Source of the DNA: Maylandia zebra
Lineage: Eukaryota > Chordata > Actinopteri > Cichliformes > Cichlidae
NCBI RefSeq assembly: GCF_041146795.1
Contig: NC_135185.1
Coordinates: 24,870,529 to 24,934,528, forward strand
Length of the DNA: 64,000 nucleotides
Direction of reading: 5' to 3'
The notes beneath the pieces were generated by a model. It saw only the letters and a program-made list of their open reading frames with translations, was not told the DNA's origin and ran no database searches. Positions 49,136 through 59,820 of the stretch are shown one piece after another. Position 1 is the first letter of the stretch; each line of letters starts with the position of its first letter. The position numbers were made by a program, and so were the translations under genes.

Positions 49136-50465
49136 AAAAACTTTCCTCAAACGTGTTAAACTTATGTAATGAGCCTATTTTGAAGATGTAAGGAGTAGAA
49201 AATACAGATATTTGTGGTAAAATGTGGGGAATAAATATAAAAAACTGTCAGAAAAATAAATACTCAAGTACAATATTGATACCTGAAAATTCTACTAAAA
49301 TTCTACTAACAGTATTTGAACTTTGATATTTCCAGCTCTGAGCACTCTGAGTACGAAACAATCACAATCACCAGTGTATAACATTGTTTGCCCTTGTACA
49401 GCAGAGTGAGGCTTGTGGCTGTGAATGTGAGAACTATTAGATTCTCTTTTCTAAAGAAATTCGTAAAAGAAACAATGCCAAATAGAGGAGAAGGCTGCAA
49501 ATTTCTCAAACACCACCAAAAAAAGACATTCACAGGATTTGCAGGGGAATAACTATTCTTAGTAAAGTGATGCTGAACTAAACATGGAGAAATCAGGCTT
49601 CCACTCAGTATTTCGTTGTTTCACACTAGCTGGTGGGACATGCTTAGGCACCAAAACTACTGGACAGGTCTAGTCTTGCTGTGGTTTTCACACTGAACAC
49701 TGCTGAAGGACATCTCATGTCCACGTTTGGGGATGCCAGTGATTTTGATAAATGAAAGCAAATGCAAAACCTTTTTAACAAAATAAATAATGTTTCAACC
49801 ACATTTTGCGACCCAAACTAATTGAAAAACGTTAGTAGCTATGTACAAAATGTTCAAGACAAAATGGATGGATGTAGATGGAGGAATCTAGTGTGTGTTG
49901 AAAATGTGGAACAAGATTCTAGTATTATCAGTTCACTTTGCATTTTTAATATTCTAAATAAATACACAAAAAGGCAACTTCTTTTGTCTGCTCACTTGTT
50001 CACATCAGATTGGGGGCACATTTGAAGCATTTAAAAACCACAACAAGATAAACTATCCATTGAATGCAGCATCAGCCTACGCGACTTCCCAGTTCGTGAT
50101 TCTTGAAATTGGAATTGTTGCATTGTTTGAACGGATACATGAGTAAAATGTAAGTTTTCATACGCAGACTTATAATAACATAATAACTGTATATCACTTC
50201 ATGTCTCATCAGCATGTCGCAGTCATGACGAAATTCCTCTGCAGTTCATTTCTATAACTCAGAAAAATCTTTTCTTTCTCTGCTGATTTTAATTAGCCCC
50301 TAGGACATAGTTTCCTGATTCCTTTACTCATATCGCACACGTGATGTTTCTATGGAAAAAAATGTTAAAACTCCAGCGTTGCATTAAAGCGGGGGTTCCT
50401 ATTCCTTTTCACGGGAATCGTGAAATCGTATAGCTTAATGTTCCTTGTATTGCGCAACTCGGGTC
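49136..50465 (+). other. Upstream region of ptafr-like copy 4
   Basis: It aligns with the alpha and beta half-units at 25.5-26.7 and 26.7-29.95 kb, and continues without the deletion seen before copy 2. No gene. Confidence 0.6.
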
Positions 50466-50650
50466 TTTCCTAAGAAGACTGAAACGACACCTCCTCCGCT
50501 CTGCCCAGAGAGAACACTCCCACTCACACGCTCACAAGACGCACAAACCCCCTCTCTCTCAGAGAAGTCGCACTGTTGCTGAACTGAAGCTGTAAATCCA
50601 TTCAAAGTGTTTACGCGCATCAGGAGACTGAAAACAGAAGAAGCAGTTGT
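50466..50650 (+). other. 5' non-coding exon of ptafr-like copy 4
   Basis: CTTTCCTAAGAAGACTGAAA, GACACCTCCTCCGCTCTGCC, GAGAACACTCCCACTCACAC, CTCAGAGAAGTCGCACTG and TTTACGCGCATCAGGAGACT lead to the donor AGTTGT/GTAAGTGTAC (GT at 50651). The acceptor is at 52381-52382, intron about 1.7 kb. No clear TATA box precedes it. The 5' boundary is approximate. Confidence 0.62.
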
Positions 50651-52388
50651 GTAAGTGTACAGTTTTCCTTGTTCTTCTCGTTTTACGTGACAAAGTGAGT
50701 GAGGATATTAATCATCGGTCTAATAATATGTTTTAGTCAAGAAGAGAAGACAGCAAAGGTAAAAGCATCCTTATTTTCACAAATCGTTCAGTTTTTATTT
50801 TGCTTGGAAAAAATTTGTTTGTGAATTAACTGCTGCTCTACTCAAATCTATAAATGGATTTATTTATTTATTTATTTTTATTTTTTTTTTTTTTGGGGGG
50901 GGGGTTCCACAGTCTTTACAATGCTGTGATTAATTAAATCAATATTAAATTGATGATTAATAGTTGACAAAAGGAAATGTTTGTATTTCACACTCCTTGA
51001 CTGGTTATGAGGTTATTGGTTGTTCAGAGGAAACCATTAAACAGGTTTCTCTGAACAGATCTGCATAAGACAGATCCAAACAGGTTATAAAATAAACACC
51101 TATGGCACTTATTCAGAAAAAAGTGCTGTAAAAATGGTACTCAGTTAAATTTGTTCACAAGCTGATAGTATTTAGCAGTGTCAGTTATTTCCCAGTAACA
51201 AGGGTGTGTCAGTTTATCAAACAGCGTCACAGCTCATTTACTGTTGGACTACTGTTCTTTATTGTAAGTGGGTGTCAAGCTTGTTGTCTGTAATTTGTTG
51301 TTCACACATTCGCCCCACCGAGTGAAATCCCATTGTTCAGTGACAGATTCTCCTCGAACATCTTTAGGTGTTTAGAGTTTGCACCTCCAATCAGTGTCAG
51401 CTCCTTTACAGCAGATTAAAGTCTGAGAACCACATCTTTTTTCAATCTTTGACCTTTTGCACTACTTTCAGTTTTAATTCTGATGCTTGTCTTTGAATGA
51501 ATTCAAGTCATGCCAGAGTGATCACTATCAGCAGCTTCAAGTTCTATAACCATTTTAGTCTTAGTGGCAAAACCAAAGATAAAATGAACATAAAACAGTC
51601 ACAAATCCAACCTCAATCTTTCCCTCGTGGTCTGCAACTGAGTTTTTAAAGGCTTCATGATGTATAGTGTTACTGCAAGATGCCGATTAATGACTCTACC
51701 TATAAAGACTTTGACTGAGAGTTAGATCTTAGATGAGTAATAAGAAGTCTATGGCAGATAAAGTCCCAACAGGCCCTTTTATACAGAGTGTTGAGGTATT
51801 TGTTTGGACACAGATTATATTACTATGATAAAACTACAGCTGTGCAAAACACGGCCACAAAACTTCACATGAAGCGTATGTTCAAATATGGGTGCGGTCC
51901 AGCAACTCAGTGATTTCATGCTTCTGTTGTTTCCTGGCAAGATGGTCTCCAGTTTAAAACTTATCATACTTCTGTGCCATTACATCAATTTGGGACATAT
52001 GATTCATAGCACATAGAAATGTTAAGACTTCTCAGACTGTTTAAAATTACCTGACAATTTCAGAAGATGTGCTCAGATAACAAGAAATTAATTAATACAA
52101 TAAATGTATGGAATGGCTAATAATTTATCTGGTAAATACATTTGTGCCAATAAAAGGTGATAGATAACTTAGTCCTTGCAGCAAGGAAAGTGCCCTCTTT
52201 CTTTATTTTAAATCTTTCTTACTCATTTACTTTTTTTGTTTTTTCTCTATACTGAAATTGAAATATCACAAAAAGTAGTTGTTCTCAAAGATTCTACTTT
52301 CTAATATACCCTACCTTTGTCATCTGCATCAAAAGTCTGAGTAAACCATTGTACTGATGATAATATATGTTGTCTCCCACAGGCAAAG

Positions 52389-53513
52389 ATGAATGAAACT
52401 ATAGGGAATACCGATGAATCCACTTTCCTGGACTCTCAGTTTCGTTATGTGTTCATCCCGGTTTTCTACATCATCTTCTTCATCCTGGGCTTCATCTCTA
52501 ACCTCTACGTGCTGTTTGTCCTGCGCTGCCTTCGTCAAGCCAAGGCCATGGGAGAAATCCGTATCTACATGACCAACTTGACCATCGCTGATCTTCTGTT
52601 TGTGTGTGCTCTTCCCTTTTTGATTGATTACTATATCCGTGAGGGAGACTGGGTTTATGGAGACGTCATGTGCCGGGTGACAGGCGCCTTCTTTTTCATC
52701 AACACTTACGGCACCATCCTCTTCCTTTCAGCCATCAGCATCAACAGATACTGGGCGGTGACTCGGCCTCTAGACGCAGCCTCTTCGGACCACAGAATTC
52801 GTGGAATCATCGTCTGTGTTTTTATCTGGGCATTTGTTCTGGCGATGTCTGTCCCTTATCTGGTGAGTCCAGGGACCAACGAGCACTTTAAAAACAACAC
52901 GAAGATCCTTCGCTGCTTTGAGGGATACCAGGGTGAAACTAATTATGAGAAGAAAAAAGTGGCTGTCACTCATTTTTTAATAATTGGATTGTTCTTTGGT
53001 ATCTTTTTGCTCGTTGTGATATGCAATATCCTTATTGCTCGAGTGTTAATTTCTCAAAGGCCTCCAGAATCAGAAATTCGGTCCTCAGCAGCTCTTTCTA
53101 AAAAGTCCACTGCATCCTCGACTTTAAAAAGGCCCAGAGGGGTGAAACGGAGGGCTCTCCAGATGTTGTGGGCAGTGGTAGGAGTGTTTGTCCTGTGTTT
53201 CCTGCCACACCATATAGTTCAAGGCCCCTGGGCTCTGGCAGTGCTGGAGATCGAAGACGGCTTCGGCCACGTGAAGTACAGCAAGACCACTCGTCAGTTG
53301 CTGAACGACGCTCATCAGATCACACTGGTTCTTATGGGCCTCAACTGCATTTTGGATCCTGTAGTTTATTATTTTGCCACAGGGAAGTTTAGAAGGTTCA
53401 TCACAGCCCACATTAAAAAATTAGCAAAGGGAGAGGGATGCTCTCAAATGGCCACCACACAGATTTCCATGGATAGCAGGATTCCAAGTCAGAGACTCCC
53501 AAGCGAGCACTAG
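52389..53513 (+). CDS. Platelet-activating-factor-receptor-like GPCR, copy 4
   Basis: 374 residues and the most divergent copy. The N-terminus MNETIGNTDEST has a glycosylation sequon and no similarity to the other copies' N-termini. TM2 reads CALPFLIDYY where the others have FWIDYY. N-R-Y is at the DRY position. TM4-ECL2 is distinct (VFIWAFVLAMSVPYLV, NEHFKNNTKILRCFEGY). The third loop is its own (SQRPPESEIRSSAALSKKST). The tail (KLAKGEGCSQMATTQISM...) is unrelated and lacks the VIL end. TM6-TM7 match the other copies almost exactly (CFLPHHIVQGPW, NDAHQITL, DPVVYY). The ATG lies six bases after the CCCACAG acceptor. Confidence 0.9.
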   Translation: MNETIGNTDESTFLDSQFRYVFIPVFYIIFFILGFISNLYVLFVLRCLRQAKAMGEIRIYMTNLTIADLLFVCALPFLIDYYIREGDWVYGDVMCRVTGAFFFINTYGTILFLSAISINRYWAVTRPLDAASSDHRIRGIIVCVFIWAFVLAMSVPYLVSPGTNEHFKNNTKILRCFEGYQGETNYEKKKVAVTHFLIIGLFFGIFLLVVICNILIARVLISQRPPESEIRSSAALSKKSTASSTLKRPRGVKRRALQMLWAVVGVFVLCFLPHHIVQGPWALAVLEIEDGFGHVKYSKTTRQLLNDAHQITLVLMGLNCILDPVVYYFATGKFRRFITAHIKKLAKGEGCSQMATTQISMDSRIPSQRLPSEH

Positions 53514-54589
53514 CTGACCAGAGATGAGTGATTCATACAAGTTCAATACATGTCTAAAATCTGACTATCAAACTCATGTGACTCTCTCATGCTGATGGCG
53601 AAGATTACATACAATAAGGCGTTGAGGCATGCACATCTGGGACAATAAACTGTTTAACTTCATGTGATCTCGAACACGTCGCCTTCTGAGTTGCCCCAGA
53701 ATTTCTGCACTTCCTGTGTGAAGAACAAACCGAAAAGCAGAAGTTTTGCAAGCAGCCAAAACTTTATGTATCTTTAAAGAACAATAGCATCACTCGATGA
53801 TGACACAAGACATCTTCTCACAGAAATCCTGTGGCGGTGTTTGACACAACATTAGGACACAAAAGCAGGAGAAAATGACAGAATAACATACATGTGTGGG
53901 TACACCTTATCTCTACACGTCTGATGTTATGTCAGCAACATGTGTTGTAATCGCACTGTCTGTCCTCTCTGAGAACAACTTTAATTTTTTTTCATCAGGC
54001 AAGCTAAATCAGGTATTGTGACACCAAGGAACAAAAGCAGTAATGCCTGGGGTACGTTTCCTCTCTGGTGTTCAGTGTTGGGACACTTCATTTATGTCTT
54101 GTGTTGAAATCTTATAATTCACTGAAACAGACAGAAGTAGCGTACGTATGTGTATTTAATGTGTATCTGTGGAAATGAATTGTTTCTAATGTGAGACTTT
54201 TTGTTGTCGCAAATTTTGTATTTTCTATTAACTTGAACCTTTTTGTTATTATATATTGTAGAAAACAACAAAAACAAAAATACTCCCTAAAATTTGAAAA
54301 TCTTTTGTATGTTTTTCAGTTTTGCAATGTCACGATTAAAAGGAGAAGAAAAACAAGAAGCTTCCAGTTAATATATAAACGTACAAACGCTATTGCCTGC
54401 ATAGATGCACTCAGCTTCTCTGGGTTTTAACCACATTTATGGTGTGATAGCTTCTGCGCAACAGATAAAATCTGATAAGTCAGGAAGTAAACTCACTGGC
54501 AATTTTCATATAACTAACCCAGAGATAGAGTTAAAAAAAACAGGCTTGTTTTAATCAGTCCACTTTCCACTGCATGTCTCGATCTCCTT
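53514..54589. other. Intergenic region between copy 4 and the Ig gene
   Basis: This does not align with the 3' flanks of copies 1-3. No gene or element recognised. It should hold the 3' ends of two convergent genes. Confidence 0.45.
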
Positions 54590-56834
54590 TCACGAGAGAC
54601 TTGAGTACACACCCTCCCAGGTCACATTGGCGGGTTCCACATCGGCGTAGCCTTGGCTAGTGTAGTTTATGTACACGTCTGTGTCAGGCTGTGGAAGATC
54701 TCCCCTAGTGTAAACAGAAATATTATCTGTGAATAGCTTGTAGCAAGAGTTAAAGTGCATGACTGAAGTGTGCATGATTCTTCTCTCCAGACTTACGTTG
54801 GTGTGATTTCAGGTCCAGGAACATCTTAAAGAAAAAGGAAAAAAAAGAGTCACAAAACATTTTAATTCATACTGATTATGGCACTCATTGCCCTCCATAC
54901 TTGTAGCCCTCTATACAAGAAGAGCTCAGAGATACCTTTAACTGCTGGAGTGCTGGAGGTGGTCACTGTTCCACTGGTCCTTTGGAAGCCCAGCCAGAAA
55001 AAAATAACAGCAGCGATGATGATGATCAAGATCAGAAGAGAAAAGACGAAGGCTGTTATTCCTAAATTCTCTCCCACTGTTGGGAGTTGAGGAAAGAGAA
55101 AAGAGACATTAAGACTTGCAACTTCACAGCCAGATGATGCACACAGCATAAATAAAAGATTAATGAATCCAGTCAGTCATGATTGCTATCCATTGTATGA
55201 TAATCATTTTACAGTTCGCTATTTCAGTTTAAAAGTGAAAGCCTTAAAGATTTTTTCCAGGTTTTTATGGAATAAATATAAATTGCTCAAAACACAAGTA
55301 AATACACCTAAAATTTATTAACATTAATAAATTGTCGAGTATTTAATTAAATGTACCATTCAAATTATTATTTTTTCTTCATTTATTTATCTACATAAAT
55401 ATATATTTATGTCCTATTTATGCAATTCTAATATTTATTTTTTATTTTTTAAATAAGCAGATTCGATCATCCTTATTTTAGTAAGTTTAGGGTGTGAACA
55501 AACACATAACCAACCTGTGGTTTGTGTTGAAATGATGTAAACTGTGTGGGTTTGGTTTGCGCAGTTGACAACTGAAGAACAGCAGCGGTACTCTCCACTT
55601 TGCTCTGGCTTGGTCAGGATCAGTTCCCTACTGTTTCCCTCTTTTTCCCAGGTCTGATTTCGCAGGCGTACCCATGACCAAGTCCCAGTCACTGATATTA
55701 TGGAACTGCTGCAGTACAGGCTTACTTTTTGTCCTGCTGCAACCGGGTAGTCCGGCGTGGCCACCACCCATAGAGGAGGAAATGTTTCTGTGAAGGAGAG
55801 TGCAGAAATAACAGGAAGTTGAGGTAAAGCTGTAACCAATTAGATTTTTAAGCAGGACATAGATGTTGCATGCTGAATGCGTACATATAAACTATTTGCT
55901 GACCACAAAAGCGATGTAGTTCTAGAAATAGCAGTGTTGGTCTGTTGGTCACTCGGTTTACTCATTCAGAGAATGAAGTCATTGAACTTGAATGGTTTTT
56001 TTTTCCTTTTTGTGCCACTGTACAGTTTTTTCCCCCCCAGTGAAATATTCAAAAACTCTTCTTCTTCATAAGAGGTAAAGCAAGCCATGGTGATGAAGAC
56101 GAAGTCCTAACTGCTTTAGTGATCTTCTAGCTTTTAATGTGGTGCCATTTGTAAAGCATTGCTGTTGACCAAACTCAGTAAAATATGTCAGTAATATCTG
56201 GTAAAATGAATGGCAAGTCAACTGCACACGATCACATAGGATTTATTCCAGTAACTTAGGTGATCCTCCTGGGTTTTCCCTTTGTTGTTTATATTTGAAT
56301 ATGTGAAAAACTGTTAAGCAGCTCATTTAGTTTGGATATGCATGCCTAAAACAGGATGATCTTTAATAACTTTCCATTGTCATCATAAAATGTTTGTCTT
56401 GTCGAATATTTTGGGTCAGGTTTAATTACCTTCAATGCCAAAGATAGTTCAGATCCTCTGTTCCACTTAATGTTTAGTTTTAATTATCAAATGTTAAATC
56501 ATAAGAAGGGTGTAACATGTTATTGAACAGCTCAAAATACTGCAGTACACAGCAATGTTTAGGTTCACAGAGCCACCAGCTTAATTTCAATCATTTGATT
56601 CGATCTATCCTTCCAAAAGTTCAGAGTCTGTATTACCTTTGTGAGTCACTGGAGCTGTCGGGGAACTCAGAGTCTGGTTTTGGGCTATAAGTGCAGACAA
56701 AATAAGAGGCAAAAATTATTCATGACAAAGCATTAGAAGTCCACTTTCTAGATTCTGTTTTAAAATTAAATGGAAGAAATGTGCTTACCTGTACCCTCAA
56801 AGGAAATAAAAAGGAGAAAAAGGACAGGCAGCAT
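54590..56834 (-). CDS. Single-Ig-domain type I membrane receptor, six coding exons
   Basis: I assembled this from splice sites. Exons (in - strand order): 56834-56789, 56684-56637, 55787-55515, 55076-54936, 54824-54797 and 54704-54590. All have AG/GT borders and phases agree (1,1,1,1,2), giving 651 nt or 216 residues. Exon 1 is a signal peptide (MLPVLFLLFISF). Exon 2 is a short linker with an NQT sequon. Exon 3 is one Ig domain (SLYC Cys57, WSW around 68-70, SGEYRC Cys100). Exon 4 is a membrane span, about 127-151 (VFSLLILIIIIAAVIFFW). The tail has tyrosines at 190, 193, 198 and 212 in YINY, YADV and YSSL contexts. These are ITIM-like at +3 but lack the usual -2 residue. It probably acts on leukocytes as a surface receptor; that is inference. 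I do not recognise the specific family. Confidence 0.78.
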
Positions 56835-57189
56835 GTTGTTTGAGATAAACAAGAAGCAAATACTGCAGTTACCTCTGGCTAACAGGTAGAAAAATGAATC
56901 ACTGTGGCACTTTAAAATATAGGTGAAAGTGGGGGGGAAGTAAAAGACTGGCAAACTGAGAGAAGGGAAGTTTAAAGTTCCTTTATACAAATAATCAACA
57001 AAAAGAGAGAAATAATAATTGGACTCTTCAATCTTCCATACAGGGGAAACTGTGTGCAGTGTTTCCACTGCCTGGCAATACGAGCAAAAAGCAAACAAAA
57101 AAATATATATACATAAACACAAATGAGAAGAGTGATAAACAAAATGGACTGAAGCTTGAGCTTCCAATCAGAAATGTGGACTGGAGAAT
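56835..57189. other. Presumed promoter side of the Ig gene
   Basis: The sequence upstream of the signal-peptide exon is AT-rich with short frames and no evident TATA or CpG cluster. Nothing else is identified. Confidence 0.35.
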
Positions 57190-57265
57190 TCAGGGACTGA
57201 TCCACTGCTTTTCTGACTGCCAGATGACCCACTCTACCACCTGAGCCGCAGCCACTGATTAAAAA
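57190..57265 (-). mobile_element. tRNA-derived SINE head fragment
   Basis: On the - strand: GGCTGCGGCTCAGGTGGTAG then AGTGGGTCATCTGGCAG and GGATCAGTCCCT, matching an A box and a weakened B box of fish tRNA-derived SINEs. The body is not recognised beyond this. Confidence 0.65.
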
Positions 57266-57459
57266 ATCCCAGGTCTCACTCACAACAGCCTTAAATCCAT
57301 ATAAAGAGCAGCTGCAGCCCCCTGCCCGAGACTGCAACATCAATCTTTTCCTGACTGAATGTGAAGTTACATCTCAACTCAAGTTACATTAATCCAGCTT
57401 TTTGAGTACTTAAGATTTTTAAGACATTGCACTTCTTGGTCAACCTGGAGACTGGAATA

Positions 57460-57935
57460 TTGGAGGACAAAAGAAAAAGTTTCAGACCTAAAAACCTATT
57501 TACAGAAGATGAACACTTTCTAGAAGTCATGTTCTTAAGAAACAACAAAAAATCCAGCAAAGAGTTGATACAGGAACTGAAAGTGAAATGTTTTCAGTGG
57601 AAGGGTCGCTGAGGATCTTAAGGAAGGGAAACAGTGAGAAAAGTCTGAGGTCTAATGGAGTGATCAATCCAAATTTTTAATTTCTGGCCCGAATTGTCGG
57701 AGAAGATCAGGAAAGAGAGTTTGAACAGTGAATGTCTACAGCCATCTGTGAAACACGGTGTAGGCCGTGTCAGTGGTGTTTGCGATATTTTCAAAATATC
57801 TGTAAATAAGATTTGAAACCAGCATGCAATAAGATCTGGAAAATGCGTGATTCACAACATCTTCACTTTCAGCATGAAAACGATCCCGAACACACTGACA
57901 ATGTGACAGTGTGTCAGAAAAATCACACGGTGGAA
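57460..57935 (+). pseudogene. Tc1-like transposase relic
   Basis: Two pieces read as Tc1 transposase. RPKNLFTEDEHFLEVMFLRN with KKSSKELIQELK (about 57485-57585) is the N-terminal DNA-binding part. A later stretch (about 57740-57925) is equivalent to SVKHGVGRV, GDIFKI, NQHAIRSGK and HxNDPxHT of the catalytic core. Stops and frameshifts abound. It is a different Tc1 lineage from the elements at 33.6-37.8 kb. Confidence 0.7.
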
Positions 57936-57939
57936 AGAA

Positions 57940-58060
57940 GATAAGATAAGATAACTCTTTATTGTCATTGCGCAGTCATACATAGTACAATAGTACAATG
58001 AAATTGGAAAACTGTCCTACGTCGGCACTACATGTAACTGTGGAGATACAGAAATTCTTT
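57940..58060 (-). mobile_element. LINE 3' tail fragment
   Basis: AAGATAAGATAAGATAACTC followed by TTTATTGTCATTGCGCAGTC. Read on the - strand this is a LINE 3' UTR ending in a TTATC repeat. It is directly followed by a second element with the same type of tail. Confidence 0.6.
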
Positions 58061-58177
58061 TAAGATAAGATAAGAGAGATAAGATAGAACTTTATTAATC
58101 CCTCGGGTGGGTTCCTCTGGGAAATTCGACTTCCAAAAAAAAGCACAGCAACGACCGAAGTTACAGTTACAGAATTG

Positions 58178-58260
<83 letters not shown>

Positions 58261-59315
58261 AATACAGAGACAAATATAAATAAAATATACAAAGGGGATA
58301 AATAGAATAAATAGGAATAAAAAATAAAAATACAAGTGAATTGCACATTTCAAGTATTGAGTCTATTGCACTGTTGACTATTTACAAAAAGTATTGCACA
58401 AAAGGTATTGTACAGTGAGGTGAAGAGGCACTACAGCTTAGTTGTTCCCCCCTCCTTTGTCCTCCTGTTTCCTGTTTCCCCTCCCTCTCCCCTCCAGAGA
58501 GGAGTTAAACAGTCTGATGGCGTGTGGGACAAAGGAGTTTTTAAGTCTGTTAGTTCTTGTCTTGGGGAGAAGCAACCTGTCACTGAACAGACTCTTCTGA
58601 TTGTTTATGGCCGTGTGCAGAGGATGCCCAGCATTGTTCATAATGTCCATCAGTTTCTTTAATGTCCTTTTCTCTGCCACTGTCACCAGAGTGTCCAGCT
58701 TCATGCCGACCACAGAGCTAGCCCTCCTGATCAGTTTCTCCAGCCTGCATGAGTCCTTCTTTGCTGTGCTGCTCCCCCAGCACACCACAGCATAGAAAAG
58801 TACTCCAGCAACCACCGACTGGTAAAACATCCTCAGGAGCTTCCTGCAGATGTTAAAAGACCTCAGCCTCCTGAGGAAGTACAGTCGGCTTTGGGCTTTT
58901 TTATACAGGTGCTCTGTGTTGCATGACCAGTCCAGTTTATTGTCCACCCACAGCCCGAGGTACTTGTACTTGTTGACCACCTCCACCTCCTCCCCCTCTA
59001 TCTGAACCGGCAGTGGACCTTCTCTGGACCTCCCGAAGTCCACAACCAGTTCCTTAGTCTTTGAGGTGTTGAGTTGCAGGTGGTTTGAGTGACTCCATGC
59101 GACAAAGTTCCTCACCAGACTTCTGTACTCCTCTTCCTGATCATCCCAGATACACCCCATGATGGCCGTGTCATCTGCAAACTTCTGAATATGGCATAAT
59201 TCAGAGTTGTAGCAGAAGTCAGAGGTGTACAGGGTGAAGAGAAGAGGGGACAGCACAGTTCCCTGTGGTGCTCCTGTGCTGCTGACCACAGTGTCAGACG
59301 TGACACTGCCATATA
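58061..59315 (-). pseudogene. L2/Rex-type LINE, 5'-truncated, ORF2 end intact
   Basis: The - strand frame 59289-58438 (283 codons) covers the end of reverse transcriptase: SSTGAPQGTVLSPLLFTLY, KFADDTAIMG, LNTSKTKELVVDFGR, YKYLGLWVDNKLDWS, RRLRSFNICRKLLRMFYQSV, and the C-terminal FVPHAIRLFNSSLEG. No stop interrupts it. The endonuclease and RT front are absent, the usual 5' truncation. The 3' UTR contains the TA/CA microsatellite at 58.18 kb and ends in GATAAGATAAGAT-type repeats. It is well preserved, hence relatively recent, but cannot move by itself. Confidence 0.9.
58180..58261. repeat. TA/CA/TA compound microsatellite
   Basis: About 35 bases of (TA)n, then (CA)n, then (TA)n, within the LINE 3' UTR. 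Confidence 0.97.
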
Positions 59316-59820
59316 ATCTGCATCATTATAATTGCATTAATAACATTCTTTACAGCATTATTTCATCTAATAATATTTCTCACAGTATTGATACTGCATT
59401 ACAGTTGTTTATTGAAGATGTCCATTTGAGGATCCTACCATTATGTTAACTTTTATTACAAGTAAAAATTTGAAATATTTTATACACATTGCATATCTGT
59501 GCTTATTTTGAGTTGATGTTCGGTTCATTAAGGGTCTTAAGCTTCACTGGCGTGACTGTCCAGGTGATACATGCTGAGGGAAACTAGAACATAGAAGGAT
59601 AACTGCAATGCATGCTTACAGTACATATAATACATATAATCTAGGAATGTGTCCGGCCTGAGGCCTTAACTCATTTGGTGTCTTACTATATTTTATTCTA
59701 CTTGGTAACAGATGATCAGAGTCAATAATTAGCCTCAGAGACCCTGAGGGCTTGAAGTTTATTGCCTTGTATGGAAGGTGTTATAGAAAAGAGAAGTTCT
59801 ATGTCTGTTTATAGCTATTA
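59316..59820. other. Unassigned spacer
   Basis: AT-rich, with no gene or recognised element. Confidence 0.45.

Noticed and set aside
21367-53513. Chemokine receptor assignment for the GPCR cluster
   Set aside because: General class A features are shared, but RCFEGY in ECL2, CFLPHHIVQ in TM6, NDAHQ and DPVVYY in TM7 match PTAFR. Chemokine receptors have DRY and NPxxY.
53574-54430. Small frames between copy 4 and the Ig gene
   Set aside because: They are 60-80 codons, AT-rich, with no motif and no splice-site support.
57190-57265. tRNA gene
   Set aside because: The A-box-like and B-box-like parts sit in a SINE-type head. No cloverleaf with a paired acceptor stem could be formed.
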